Assembly (NCBI GenBank): GCA_030549335.1
Contig: CM060196.1
Coordinates: 71,012,139-71,076,138 of the forward strand
DNA from: Pontederia crassipes
Lineage: Eukaryota; Streptophyta; Magnoliopsida; Commelinales; Pontederiaceae
Direction: 5' to 3'
DNA length: 64,000 nucleotides
The notes below the pieces were generated by a model. It made no database searches. It had not been told where the DNA came from and saw only the letters and a list, made by a program, of their open reading frames with translations. A program made the position numbers and the translations under genes. Shown here piece after piece: positions 29,967 through 41,537 of this stretch (positions are counted from its first letter, which is position 1; every line of letters starts with the position of its first letter).

Positions 29967-30816
29967 ATGGAGGACAATAATGCTTCCAATCGGATGTCTG
30001 TGCTCACAGGAACAAATTATTCTATTTGGAAGCCTCGGATGAAGGATTACTTAAATTGCAGAGACCTTTATGATCCAATCGAAGGTGATCCTACAAAGTC
30101 TGAGAACATAGATGATAAAAAGTGGGGGAGGATCAAGACCAAGACAGTCGCACAAATTCGACAATGGGTCGACGACAAGGTGTTTCATCATATCGCAAAT
30201 ATCGATGAACCCGACGAAGTGTGAAAAAAATTGCAAGAAATGTATGAGCGTAAATCATCGCAGAATAACGTGCTATTGATGAAGAAACTTGTTAACCTGA
30301 AGTACAAGGATGGTCATTCTGTTGCAGAACATCTTGTCAGTTTTTAGGAATTAATTAACAAGTTGTCCTTAGTGAAGATTGTGTTTGAAGATGAGATCCA
30401 AGCACTACTACTGTTGAGTTCTTTACTTGATAGTTGGGAAACGCTCGTTATCTCTTTGAACAACTTTGCTTCAGGTGGACAACTATTTTTAGAAACTATT
30501 TTCAATGAAGAAACGAGAAGGAAACAGCAGAATCTCAACAATAAATCAGAAGCATTCATCATGAAAGATCGTGGGAGAAATAAACAGAGAAATTCTCACA
30601 GCCAACAGATCAAGGTCAAGAGGCAAGTCGAAGTCTAGGAAAGAAGTCACATGTTATCATTGTGGCAAGCCAGGACACTTCAAGAAGGAGTGCAAAAAAT
30701 TAAAGCGTGATCAGTCACATGAAGAGTCTGAAGATACTGAAAAGGAGAAGAAGGGCAGTGGTGAAAATAACGTTGCAGTGGCTACATCAGATAATGTATA
30801 CTTTCTTACTCAATAA
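29967..30816 (+). pseudogene. Copia gag, interrupted
   Basis: It starts MEDNNASNRMSVLTGTNYSI and reads as a copia gag (UBN2-like) to a TGA at 30222-30224. It continues past that with a second stop near 30345, the LLLSSLLDSWETLV block at 30363-30638, and then in a shifted frame the zinc knuckle CYHCGKPGHFKKEC (30571-30816). The knuckle is intact but the frame is broken at least three times. Confidence 0.88.
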
Positions 30817-33800
30817 GAGAAAGAAGATGGTGTCAATGTTGTGAGTCAAGATTCAGTTTGGATCTTAGACACTGCAACTTCATTTCATATTACCCCTCGT
30901 AGAGATGCATTCTCAATATATAAAGAGGGAGCATTCGAGTCAGTAAAGATAGGGAACAAGTCGGAGACCCAAATTGCTGGTGTTGGAGATATTCAGTTGA
31001 AGACCAACACATGATGTAAAATTGTGCTAAAAAATGTGAGGCATGAACCAGAGATCTGTCTTAACCTAATTTCAGTTGAAAAATTAGACGATGACGACTA
31101 TGAGAGCAACTTCAAAGGGGGAATGTGGAAACTCAAGCGATGTTCACTCCTACTGACGAAAGGAAACAAAGATAGTACACTCTACAAGATTGAAGCACAA
31201 CACTGCACCGAGGAGATAAACGTGACTCAAGAGATGTCATCCTCTGAGTTATGGCACAAGCGGCTTGGTCACATACGTGAGAAATGACTTCAGATATTGA
31301 CTCAACGAAATCTGCTAGCAAGTATAAAAGACACTTCACTTGACGTATGTGTCCATTGTTTGGCTGGTAAGCAGACTACATTTACATTCAATAGAACTTC
31401 TTCGTCTAGAAGTTCACACGTACTTTATTTGGTGCATACTGATGTCTATTATATGAAGGATAAAACTTTAGGTGATGCACTTTATTTTGTTAAATTTATT
31501 GATGACGATTCTAGAAGAGTCTGGGCTTTTCCTATAGCACACAAAAATCAGGTGTTGACAGAGTTCAAGAAGTTTCATGCCAAAGTTGAAAGAGAAACTG
31601 GCAAGAAGCTCAAGTGTATTCGAGCATATAATTGCAACAAATACAGAGGACCTTTTGAAGAATACTACAACACCTATGGCATCAAGCTTGAGAAGATAGT
31701 TCTCAAGACTCCTCAGCAAAATGGTGTTGCTGAGAGAATGAACAGAACAATCAAGGAACGTATCAGATGTATGCTTCTACATGCCAAGCTATCGAAGGGA
31801 TTTTGGGGTGAAGCAATAATGACCACAGTCGAACTGATCAACCACTCACCATCAGTACCTCTGGATAGTGACATACCTCTGAAAGTCTGGTCAAGGAAGG
31901 ATGTTTCATATAAGCATCTCAGAGTATTTGGCTGCAGAGCCTTTGTTCACATCCCCAGTGATGAGCGGTCAAAACTTGACAGCAAATCGAAAGAATGCAT
32001 CTTCCTCGAATATGAAGGTGAAGAATTTGGCTATAGACTCTGGGATCCTGTTAATAGGAAGGTTATCAGAAGTAGAGATGTTGTGTTCATAGAACACCAA
32101 ACAATTGAAGATCTGTCGAAGGACAAAGAGCCAACTACCTTCACTGATTATCTAGCTGAATCGAGTTCAGTTGACGCACCGATAGAAGATGGCATTGTTC
32201 CAGAAGCTTATCAAGACGACAGTAGCGATGATAGCAGCTCATATAATTCAGATAGTCAAGACAGTGATGATGAGCCACATGTCGAACATGACGCACCAAT
32301 GTAAGAGCCTCAATTGAGAAGATCAAACATACAAAGACAAGAGTCAAAGTGGTACTCCCCGACTGAGTATGTGTTATTATCTGACGGGGGAGAACCAGTA
32401 TGTTATCAAGAAGTCTTGTTACATGAGCAGAAGGATGAGTGGATGAAAGCCATGTAGGACGAGATGCAATCTTTGCATGAGAACAACACATACAAACTGG
32501 TGAAGCTTCCTAAAGGAAAAAGGGCACTCAAGAACATGTGTGTTTCGACTGAAGAGTGAAGAGAATAATTCACACCCGAGATACAACGCAAGATTACTTG
32601 TCAAGGGGTTCAGTAAAGGAATTGATTTTGACGAGATATTCTCACCAGTGGTCAAAATGTCATCAATTCGAATGGTTCTTGAATTAGCTGCTACCAAGAA
32701 TTTGAAAATTCAACAGTTAGACATCAAGACAGCTTTTCTCCATGGTGACTTGGAAAAAGAGATTTACATGGAACAAGCAGAGGGTTTTCAAGAGAAAGAA
32801 AAAGAAAACCTAGTGTGTAAATTACAGAAAAGCTTATATAGACTCAAACAGGCAGGCACCTCGTCAGTGGTACAAGAAGTTTGAGTTGTTCATGATGCAG
32901 CAAGGATAGAATAAGACCAAATTAGATCAGTGTGTCTTCATGAAATATGTTTCACATAATAATTTTATTATCCTGTTGTTATATGTTGATGACATGCTTA
33001 TTGTAGGTCATGATAAAAGCAAGATTGACAAGTTAAAGCAGGAGCCGAGTCAATGCTTTTCTATGAAAGATCTAGGCGTAGTAAAGAATATCCTCGACAT
33101 CACTCGTGACCGAGAGTAGTGCAAGCTATGGTTATCCCAAAAAACATACATCGATAAAGTCTTGGAGAGGTTCAATACGAAGAACGCAAAGGCAGTTACA
33201 TCGCCACTTGCAGGTCACTTCAAACTAAGTTCTAGACAGTGTTCAAAGAGCAAAATCGAGAAGCAGAATATGAAGAATGTCCCATATGCATCTGCAGTTG
33301 GCAATCTGATGTATGCAATGGTTTACACAAGGCCATACATAGCATATGTAGTTGGTGTGGTGAGTCGATTCCTATCAAATCCTGGTAGAGAGCATTGGGA
33401 TGCAGTCAAGTGGATTCTCAGATATCTTCGAAGCACGTTTAAGATATGCTTATGTTTCAGAAACGCTGAGCCAGTGTTAGAAGGATTTACTGACTCTGAC
33501 ATGACAGAAGAAATTGATAGTCGAAAGTCAACTTCTGGTTACTTGATGACATTCGCAGGAGCAGCAGTCTCATGGCAATCCAAGTTACGGAAGTGTGTTA
33601 CACTATCAACGACTAAAGCAGAATATATCGCAGCTACTGAAGCATGCAAGGAAATTATGTGGATGAGACAGTTTCTGAGGGACTTAGGTTTGACGCAGGA
33701 GAAGTATATTATCCACTGCGACAATCAGAGTGCGATACATCTGAGTAAGCATTCTAGTTTCCACTCTAAGTCCAAGCACATTGATGTTCGGTATCATTGG

Positions 33801-33947
33801 ATTCGCGATGAAATGAAGAAGAAGAAATTCTTTCTTCGCAAGATCCATACTGAAAGGAATACGTCAGATATGATGACAAAGCCTCTACCGAAAGAGAAGA
33901 CCGAGTTCTACAGGGAGCATGTAGGCTTGATGGATTCCTTCACATAG
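30817..33947 (+). pseudogene. Copia pol (protease, integrase, RT, RNase H), interrupted
   Basis: In order: a degenerate protease segment (WILDTATSFH at about 30860, the catalytic DSGAS-type motif changed to DTATS); an integrase zinc finger (ELWHKRLGHI, then CVHCLAGKQ) and core with KTPQQNGVAERMNRTIKER (31297-32304); reverse transcriptase with KTAFLHGDLEKEIYM (32540-32884) and the catalytic LYVDDMLIVG at about 32980; and RNase H (33162-33947, with CDNQSAIHLSKHSSFHSKSK). Stops lie near 31285, 32303, 32455, 32884 and 33118. The domain order is typical Ty1/copia. Confidence 0.9.
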
Positions 33948-33949
33948 AT

Positions 33950-33961
33950 AAGAAGAGGGGG
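33950..33961 (+). promoter_or_regulatory. Copia polypurine tract
   Basis: The run AAGAAGAGGGGG lies immediately before the 3' LTR and serves as plus-strand primer in this class of element. Confidence 0.8.
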
Positions 33962-33963
33962 TT

Positions 33964-34607
33964 TGTTGGATTTTTGCCATGCGAGTCCGACAACAATTGA
34001 GAAAAAAAAGGAAAAAGCACATTGATGTCAAACACGAATTCGAGACGGAGGAGGAAAGAAATCCAACGTGAAGTTTATCATCTGAAGCTATAAAAGGATG
34101 TAACCATCCCTTGAAGCAATACAGCGCCGCAGTCAGCAGAACGTCATAGCCACCGAGAGAGAGAAAAAGAGAAGAGAGAGAAGAAAATTTCGGGATTCAT
34201 TTCGGGAACGAGTTCTTATCCGTTTTCAACGAAACTTCAAGCATTACTTCTCAGCAGCCTTCTCATCTATTCCTCATATTCCGGTGAAATCATTCTGACT
34301 TCTATCCTCAGTTTCGAAAGATTTTTATTCTGTGGCATCTAAGATTAATTCTTGAGATTATTATTGTAATCCTCTGCATAGTTCAGAAAAGATATTTTGT
34401 AACCTACTATTATTTCATAGTGGAAGATCTGCTGCTTGTTCTCATGATTTTTTCCTCTCGCGTTGAGAGATTTTTCACGTTAATTCTCTGCATCTTTGGT
34501 CTGATTTAATTCCGCTATATTATTATCATCATCACATTATTATTGTACGCATTAAAAAGAAAAAAGAAAATAATTTCGCAACTATCAGTTCAGCCTTTTT
34601 TCCAACA
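33964..34607 (+). repeat. Copia 3' LTR
   Basis: A 644-bp partner of 29304-29930, TGTTGGATTTTTGCC to TTTTCCAACA, with an extra GA-rich stretch around 34160-34177. Confidence 0.92.
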
Positions 34608-34614
34608 TTGTATA

Positions 34615-35118
34615 CTATGTTGCAAGGATATGAGTACAGTTCCGGTACGGGTACGGATACGGGGTACACCATTTTTTTAAAGTACGTATATATATAAATA
34701 ATATTAAATGAAAAAATATATATATAAGAAAAGAATATGTTATATATATATTAGAAATTAAAGTTTCCCAGGAAAAAAATCATAACTATTAATCTATCAG
34801 TCCATCTAAAAATATATTAATCAACTATTGCTAATAATTTAAAAATTAAGCTTACTGTTATATGTTAGATGAGTCCAACAAAGCCCAGTTATATAAGTTA
34901 TAAACACACGCCCACTTTTTGATCTCACATGTTGGTTTTCAGTTGTCATCAATCGTGGAGGTGGCTTCGATGCAAGGTTGGAGACAAAAAATACGTGCCC
35001 ATCCGTACCCCATGTGTACCCGTACCGCAGATACATACCACAGGTACGTACCCATACCGGATATGTACTCGGTTCGGTACGAGTACTTCAGCCTTTGAGG
35101 CGTACCCGTGCATCATAG
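34615..35118. mobile_element. hAT-like MITE, right copy
   Basis: A 504-bp direct-orientation copy of 28813-29298, beginning CTATGTTGCAAGG and ending GTGCATCATAG. The right end adjoins GTTGCATT (35119-35126). The 8 bases before its left end (ATTGTATA) match that octamer only partly. It shares with the left copy an AT-rich centre (ATATTAAATG and GTTGTCATCAA words). Confidence 0.8.
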
Positions 35119-35126
35119 GTTGCATT
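35119..35126. repeat. Right 8-bp target duplication GTTGCATT
   Basis: Partner of 28805-28812. It sits within the kinase codons KAM just after the VEVFK motif of the last exon. Confidence 0.75.
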
Positions 35127-36928
35127 GCTTTCTTGAAAACTTCTACAACCTCGCTCATCGCTGGACGGTCCTTGGCTTGCTTTGCGAGGCAATTATCAGC
35201 CAGGGTTGCAATATCCCGAGCAGCCCTCAGGGAAAATCTATTTTGAAGTCTAGGATCCATGATCAGGCTGAACCTTTTAATCTCAGCAGGGAAATGTGTG
35301 ACCCAATCCAGGAGCTTTTGCTCACTTCTTGGCCGATTTCTGTCCATGGAACGTCTTCCGGTAAGGACCTCATAAAGCGCAACTACGAAACTCCACACAT
35401 CACTTTTCGCTGTGAGATGCCCGCTTTCAATATAGTCTGGTGCAGCATATCCATAAGTCCCCATTACCTGATTAATAAGAATAGTAATGATAAGGATAAA
35501 TAGTTCACAATTATCATAGATAAAAATGGCTTATGAATCATCCGTGGACTTGTATAACCCAAAATTCTCATGTTACGCACACTGACAGAGAATTGGCCAT
35601 TCTACAACATCATAACATGAAGCATGTGATTCATATATTAAACAGTCTGATTCTAACAATTTTGAAAGAGAAAGTAAAACATCATCTAAAACTCCTGGAA
35701 ACCAACCTAAAATGGCTTCAGACATATTCTATCGGATTCAAAATCTAACCCAGGAAAATTGGGACTTACTGCAGTTGTGACATGAGTGTCCCCTGCCTCA
35801 GCTAATCCAAAGTCAGATAACTCTGGTTTAAACTCCTCATCTAAAAGCACATTTGATCACGATATATCACCTGCCACAAAAAATGTAAATGGACGAGGAT
35901 TGGCATTGAGCAGAAGCAGTACTTGTTCATGTTCAGATGCAAGTAAATTGACTCATAAACGAATCTATTTCAATCTTATTGTTCTTTTTTTTTTTAGCGG
36001 ATGATGTGAAAGCTGGCAAATCTAACGGATACAACTTGCAATTTATTTTCCATAAGGTAACAAATTATGCTGCATTTTCACTAGAACGTATTGAGAGGCT
36101 AACAACTCAGTGTTTGGAAAATTGAAGTATGGTACCTTATTACTTATTTCACATAGTTTGTTATAGAACAAATAGTGGCCTCATTCTCACCAGAGAAGTG
36201 AAATTTTGCTCCAATTAAAGTAGGTAAATCATGATTTTCATGCAAAATCTAATGGTGAAATGTGAATGACAGACAGACAGGAAGTCTGATGAAGGATAGG
36301 ATCATAACTATGCCATTAACTGCCATGGTTTTTATTCATTCGGCATCCTCAAGGATCTACTTGTAGCCACCCACTTACCTTAAAACATAACAGACTTGTC
36401 GTAAATGCATTAAGCATGCAAACATGGTTAGTTTAAATACAAAGAAACTGCCTAAATAAACATACTAAGCCAGTCATGCAGGAAGGCTTCCCATATCTTG
36501 AGCGGAATAGGATTAACAGGAAGTACTGCTGCAGCTCAATGAGTAGGGGAGCAACAACGATTTCATTTGAAATAGTGTTTTCTCATCCTAGTGGTGGCGC
36601 TTGTCCACGCTGGGCTTCATGAGATACCAATGTTTGTGGGCAGCAGTAAGTTTAGTCTACAAAACATGTTGTACAAGAGCAGGAATACAGGCCTGAACTT
36701 CCAGTCCCCCATGGAGATACGCCAAGTCGCCAACCCTTCTGCGGCACCCAGGGCAATCTGTAACCTTATTTCCCATGGAATTGAAGGGTACGCTCTGCTG
36801 AACAAATGATGTTCCAGAGTCTTATTAGGAACAAATTCATAGACTAACAATCTTTGAGGTACTCGCTCATCATCATCCACAGAACAGTAGCCAATGAGTT
36901 TAACAAGATTTGCATGCTCAACAACTCC

Positions 36929-37186
36929 AATTCCTATGATGCGCTTGGAGCTTATCGGCAAAAACGAATCCGTTTAGATAGTCCTTTGTGGCTCCGATGG
37001 AAACTAGATCAACGTGTCACTGGCTCGCGAGAAGTTCCCATCGAAGTTCAATATGAATCTTTGGGTACTTATCATGAGATTTATGGGCACTATCTAATAG
37101 TAGGAAGTGTAAAAAAAGAAATACGTTGTATATACATTCGACAAGAGCTCAGATGGCGTTGTGGGCAAAGTACGTCACGGAGACTG
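36929..37186 (+). pseudogene. rpoC1: Nuclear plastid DNA fragment: 3' part of rpoC1
   Basis: The plus strand reads [20 protein letters not shown], then [29 protein letters not shown] and IRCIYIR (about 36929-37140). This is the C-terminal part of plastid RNA polymerase subunit beta'. It carries several amino-acid changes from what I recall of intact rpoC1, so it has been nuclear for some time. Another 45 bp or so of unassigned sequence follows. The insert separates the kinase codons WLAEV..LG from GVVEHANLV, so it lies inside kinase exon 2 on the opposite strand. Confidence 0.85.
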
Positions 37187-37216
37187 GCCCAGAGACTAAA
37201 CTTCTGCCAACCACTG

Positions 37217-38363
37217 GGGTAATATGATTAGTCCTCAACTTTGAGTCGATTTCAAATCATCCTCCAACTTCAATTTGTAATTAGAAAAGTCTCCCATCTT
37301 TAATTTTTTTGCACGATTAGTCCTCTTGACTGGTTGCTTTGCATAGTGAATTTTCCGATTATCGTTACGTGAGTCGTTTATCTTTTATTCACATCATTCA
37401 AGTCATCCACCATTTAATGCTACTAAACTGGATAAATTACACGAATCGTCCCCCAACATTGAGACAATTTCTAAACGGTCACCCAACTTCAATTTATAAC
37501 TAGAATGTTTATCAACTTTGATTTTATTCCATGATTTATCCACTTGATCAATAATAGGCAGTCTCTTGGTTACCTTACTGACGTGGCGTAATAAAATATA
37601 ATAAAAAAATTTAATTTGTTGATATGACATAATAAAAAATATTATAATAAAAAATTATAAAATTAATAAAAAAATGACATAGGACTCCAACAAGCTCGCG
37701 AAGGGAGAGGCATCCCTCTGCCAGCTCATCAGGGAGCTGACAGAGGGTGTTGCTGGCCCCCCTTTTGCTCCTCTCCACGCGCGGAGATGAAAAAGAGGGG
37801 CTGGCACCCCCCTCTATCGTCTCTTCGGCGCGCGAGCTAACAGAGGGCCCCTCTTTTCTTTCTCGCACGCGACAAGGAGCAAAAGGTGGGCTGACGTCCT
37901 ATCATTATTTTTATTTTTTATTATTATATTTTTATTGTGCCATGTCAACAAGTTAAAATTTTCTATTATATTTTATTACGCCACGTCAGTGAGGTAATAG
38001 GAAGATTGTCCATTACCGATCAAGTGGATGAATCGTGCAATAGAATCAAAGTTGGTGGACGTTCTAGTTACAAATTGAAGTTGGGGACCGTTTAAAAATC
38101 AACTCAAAGTTGGGGGACGATCCATGTAATTTACCAGATTTAGTAGCATTAAATGACATGGATGACTTGAATGACGTGAATAAAAGAGAAACGGCTCACG
38201 TGGCGACCACGTACACAAGACAATTGGAAACCCACTATCACTGGTCAAGGGGACTAATCGTGCAAGAAAATTAAAGATGGAGACGTTCTAGTTATAAATT
38301 GAAGTTCGAGGACCGATTTGAAATCGACTAAAATTTGGGGGACTAATCATGTAATTCAGTGGC
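37217..38363. mobile_element. Long nested foldback element
   Basis: A 1.15-kb palindrome. The outer arms (37217-37440 and 38140-38363) start CCACTG and contain GATTAGTCC and ACTTCAATTT words in opposite orientation. The inner arms (37430-37640 and 37950-38135) repeat the related GATCGTCCCCCAAC-type sequence. The centre is GC-rich and itself partly palindromic around 37775 (CACGCGCGG). No transposase is seen. The structure suggests a foldback or MULE-like non-autonomous element. I could not find a target duplication. It lies in or at the edge of kinase intron 1. Confidence 0.75.
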
Positions 38364-38679
38364 CCTAAATAATAGGAGATAAGAGTGTACTAGTGAGCTA
38401 CATCAGATATGTAAATAAACACTAGACTTGTGAAAATATTGTAGCTTTGAAGTTTGAAGTTTGAAGTTTTGACAATTATAAAAGTCCATGAGCACATTGT
38501 TGCAAAGATTCTTTCTTTTCACCATAAATGGAGAATCATGATAAATACAAATATCACAAAGGATGCAATTTTTTGTCTTCACCGGCGATAGTAGTACTAA
38601 TCTTAGTTCCACAGGCGAGCCCATGAAAGAGATTGTAGGGTATTTCGATATGTAACATTGTAAACGATTCAAAAACTCA

Positions 38680-39480
38680 ATATGTTGAATCATATGTTTT
38701 GATGATAATAAATTAAATTGGACATAAAAATTACTAATTTATGTTCAAGTGATGATAATGCATGTGTAAAATTGACATGACCTCATTCTTAGAAGAAATT
38801 GCCAAATTAAATCATAAAAATAAAGATTCAGCACACTATCGGTCGTGGGTCGATCGGCCATGGCAATCGGTCGATTGATATAATGTGAAAGAAATGTCGA
38901 GACTATATCAGTCGATGGTCTGATCGTCGCACCGGTCGATCGATCAATATAAGGATGAATTTCAGAAATATCGAGATTATACCGATCGATGGTTCGGTCG
39001 TTAAATCGGTCGACCCACCAAGAGAGAACGCATTTAGAAAATGTCGAGACTATACCGGTCGATCTACTGGTCGATCGGACAATGCATAAAATCGCAAATA
39101 TGGTGCAATGGTCATATTGACCGGTCGACCAGCCCATTAAAGCGGTCGATCGATTACAGAGTCAAATGAACAGTAACGACTATTTTTTAAGGGAGAAAAT
39201 TATGAAAGATTTTTTGGATAAAATTTTCACCCGTAGAAGTCTATAAAAGCAGTGCCAAAGCCCAAAGAAAAAATTATCCAAACAAGCAAAGTCATTCAAA
39301 AGTTCCTTTCAAGTTCTTAAGCCCAAATTTGTAAATTCTTCTCTTTTTCTTCTAAGCTTTGAGTGTGAGAAACTTTTGTAAAAGAAGAGAATTAGAGGAA
39401 TCATTTTTCTCTGATCTAATGAGATTGAGAGTTCATTGTAAAAGAGATGTGCCATGCCTAAAAAGACGTGTGATGTAAAG
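38680..39480 (+). repeat. Possible solo LTR with GGTCGATCG repeats
   Basis: It begins TGTTGAATCATATGTTTTGA, like the start of some plant copia (SIRE/Maximus) LTRs. It contains about four degenerate direct repeats of roughly 80 bp around 38860-39150 with words such as GTCGAGACTATACCGGTCGA, followed by TATAAAAGCAG at about 39242 as a possible LTR TATA box. No second LTR or primer site is visible, and the right boundary is uncertain. Confidence 0.45.
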
Positions 39481-40000
39481 AGTGTATTTCATCACTTTCC
39501 AAACATATATCTATTATGATTTGGTAGTCAAAGAATAGTAGGTGACTGAGTATAGCTTTGATTATCTAGCATCTAAAAGAAAAAACAACCAATACAAAGC
39601 ATGTCATCCAATTTAATATCTAAGAGCACAGATTACTAACTAGAACACCAAATGAAAATTAACCATAGGATGTACAAACAACTGAAGAATTATATAGAGA
39701 ATTTGAAAACAAAGAGCACAATTTACAGAAAGGGAAGAAAGTGTGCTTCCTCCATGTCACACATTAGAAAAGAAACCAACAAATATTATACCACATTGAA
39801 TTTATTTATCTCAAACACAAAGCAAGCACACTTACCATTGAACTTTGCTGGCTAGTTCTTAAATTATATATTATGCAGTATGCACTACCATAGTGTCAGA
39901 CAATGGGTAAAATGTGCCCTAAACTCAATTGGAGGATCTTGATTGAATGGTTCAATCGAATAGTGGATAAAATGACTAGATTTTACGATGATTATCAAAT

Positions 40001-40228
40001 AAATCTAGGTTGTCAGAAAATCAAATTAATATACAATAATAGATTTATTTGGGGTCATAATTATCTTGTCCTCTTTGTAACTTCCTGCCCTTCATTTTCT
40101 ACTCTTTTCCTCTCCATTTTCTACTCTTTCATGATGAAGAGTAGATTACAATGAAGGGACAAGATAAGTATGGCCCCCAACCAAATCTATTATTATATAA
40201 TAATTTGATTATTGATGGCCTAGATTTA
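40001..40228. mobile_element. Foldback MITE of about 228 bp
   Basis: The ends TAAATCTAGG and CCTAGATTTA are perfect inverses. The arms of about 75 bp share ATAATAGATTT and TTATCTTGTCC with their complements. The flanks GATGATTATCAAA and TTCAATCATCAT are themselves partly complementary. No coding capacity is seen. Confidence 0.7.
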
Positions 40229-40937
40229 TTCAATCATCATCTTAAGATATAGTGCGATTGTGCGCACATAGTCCACCAATCAGGTCAGGCCAGAATTTAA
40301 GCACATTGTTCAAGCTAGTGAATTAAAAATTAAACTTATTGATAACTTCATGTATCATATACAACATGGCCATTCAACTATAATTCTTCAACACTTCCAG
40401 ATGGCGAACCAAAAGAAAAAAAGAATGAAGACCTACAAGCATTACCTGTACACCATTTGGATTAAGCTTCTTGATTGCTACTGCAATGTTATCCCCTTTC
40501 CCGTTGAGAGGCCTGATGGAACCTTTGTACAAACTCCCAAAACCACCCTCCCCGATCTTAAAAATCCTACTGAAATCATTGGTAGCATGCCTGAGCTCTT
40601 TGAGCCCGAAAACACGCAGATTCTACGCCCTCTCCTGGTACAGTTCAGGAATGCTTCGCTGCGAGGCAGTGGAGGCAGTAGACTTGCTGGCTTCATTTCC
40701 AGTAGCTGACTCCTCAGATCTGCTTGTGGCCCTAATCGACGTTGGGGAGGCTAAGACCAGAGTAGGCGCAGACCTCGTCTGCTCTGTGTACTTGCATCTC
40801 CTTCTAAAGTAATTGAAAAAGCCCATGTTTCCTCAAAGGAAGCAAATTTCTTCTTTACAAGGTTATGGCAATGTTCTTTACAAATTACAATAGAAACAAG
40901 AGGAGGTAACAATAAGAGGAGGTAACAATAGTTAAGA

Positions 40938-41533
40938 GGGTTATTTCCTCTCACCACTTCTAAACTAATCACAATTTTTCAGATCTAATCCCAAACTATG
41001 AACTTCATTTTTTAGGTCCCTAAACTTTTGCGATTTTGTCATTTTGATCCTTTCATCCAATTTCGTTAACTTCTCGATTAACTTTGATTTTTTTCTATTT
41101 ATAAAAAGTTCATTATACCCTTACGCCCTTCCTTAAGTGTTAGTCTCTTTTGATTTAAAATAATATATAATAATAATTATAAAAAATAATTTAAAAAAGA
41201 ACAGGGGAGGACGACCGCTCCCCCCTCCCCGTCGCCTGAGCACGAGCTAGCTCGCTAGTGCCCCCCCCCCCTATTTTTTTATTTTTTTAAAAAAATATTT
41301 TTTATATTTATTATTACATTTTTTATGTAAAAATTGACTAACACTTAAGGTAGGGGTACAATGGAATTTTCACAAATAAAAAAATTAAAGTTAATCGAGA
41401 AGTTGACGGAATTGGATAGAAGGACTAAACTAAAAAAATTTCGAAAGTTTAATGACCCAAAAAATGAAGCTCGTATTTTACGATTAAATTTGAAAAATCA
41501 TGATAGTTTAGAGTTGGTTAGAGGAAATAACCC
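40938..41533. mobile_element. Foldback element with long inverted ends
   Basis: A 596-bp element starts GGGTTATTTCCTC and ends GAGGAAATAACCC, exact 13-bp inverse ends, with arms of about 200 bp (left 40938-41145, right 41335-41533) matching with substitutions. The centre is GC-rich with a run of nine or ten C. It is similar in design to 37217-38363. No target duplication was found by eye. Confidence 0.75.
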
Positions 41534-41537
41534 AAAA

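Larger units (their letters stand above)
29304..34607 (+). mobile_element. Ty1/copia LTR retrotransposon (Tnt1-like)
   Basis: A 5.3-kb element with LTRs at 29304-29930 and 33964-34607, both TGTTGG...CAACA, a perfect methionine-tRNA primer site, gag-pol in copia order (gag, PR, IN, RT, RH) and a polypurine tract. The polyprotein resembles plant Tnt1-94-type copia elements. Several in-frame stops and frameshifts disable it. The bases next to the two ends (GGTGT before, TTGTA after) are not a matching 5-bp target duplication. Confidence 0.93.
28603..40826 (-). pseudogene. Receptor-like cytoplasmic kinase (RLCK-VII/PBL type) pseudogene
   Basis: PBL kinases act at the plasma membrane downstream of immune receptors. 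Minus-strand pieces in order: exon 1 40826-40446 (MGFFNYFRRR start, glycine loop GEGGFGSLYKG, VAIKK lysine); exon 2 37217-36693 (WLAEV, then [14 protein letters not shown] and [19 protein letters not shown]); exon 3 35870-35770 (YRD, then NVLLDEEFKPELSDFGLAEA); last exon 35467 to 35119 and 28812 to about 28603 (MGTYGYAAPDYIESGHLTAK and DRPAMSEVVEVFKKAM). Lesions: TAG at 40625-40623 in exon 1; TAG after WLAEV; an insert at about 36929-37186 with plastid rpoC1 sequence; an 8-bp tandem duplication at 36720-36733; a GC instead of GT donor after exon 2; a loss of about 10 bp at about 35855 removing the catalytic-loop residues after YRD and shifting the frame; and 6.3 kb of transposons in the last exon. 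The tail frame ends at 28707; another frame runs to 28603. It is kinase-dead by several independent routes. Confidence 0.9.

Noticed and set aside
36854-37222. Plus-strand open frame of 122 codons considered as a nuclear gene
   Set aside because: Its middle is plastid rpoC1 sequence and its two ends are kinase exon and filler read on the wrong strand.
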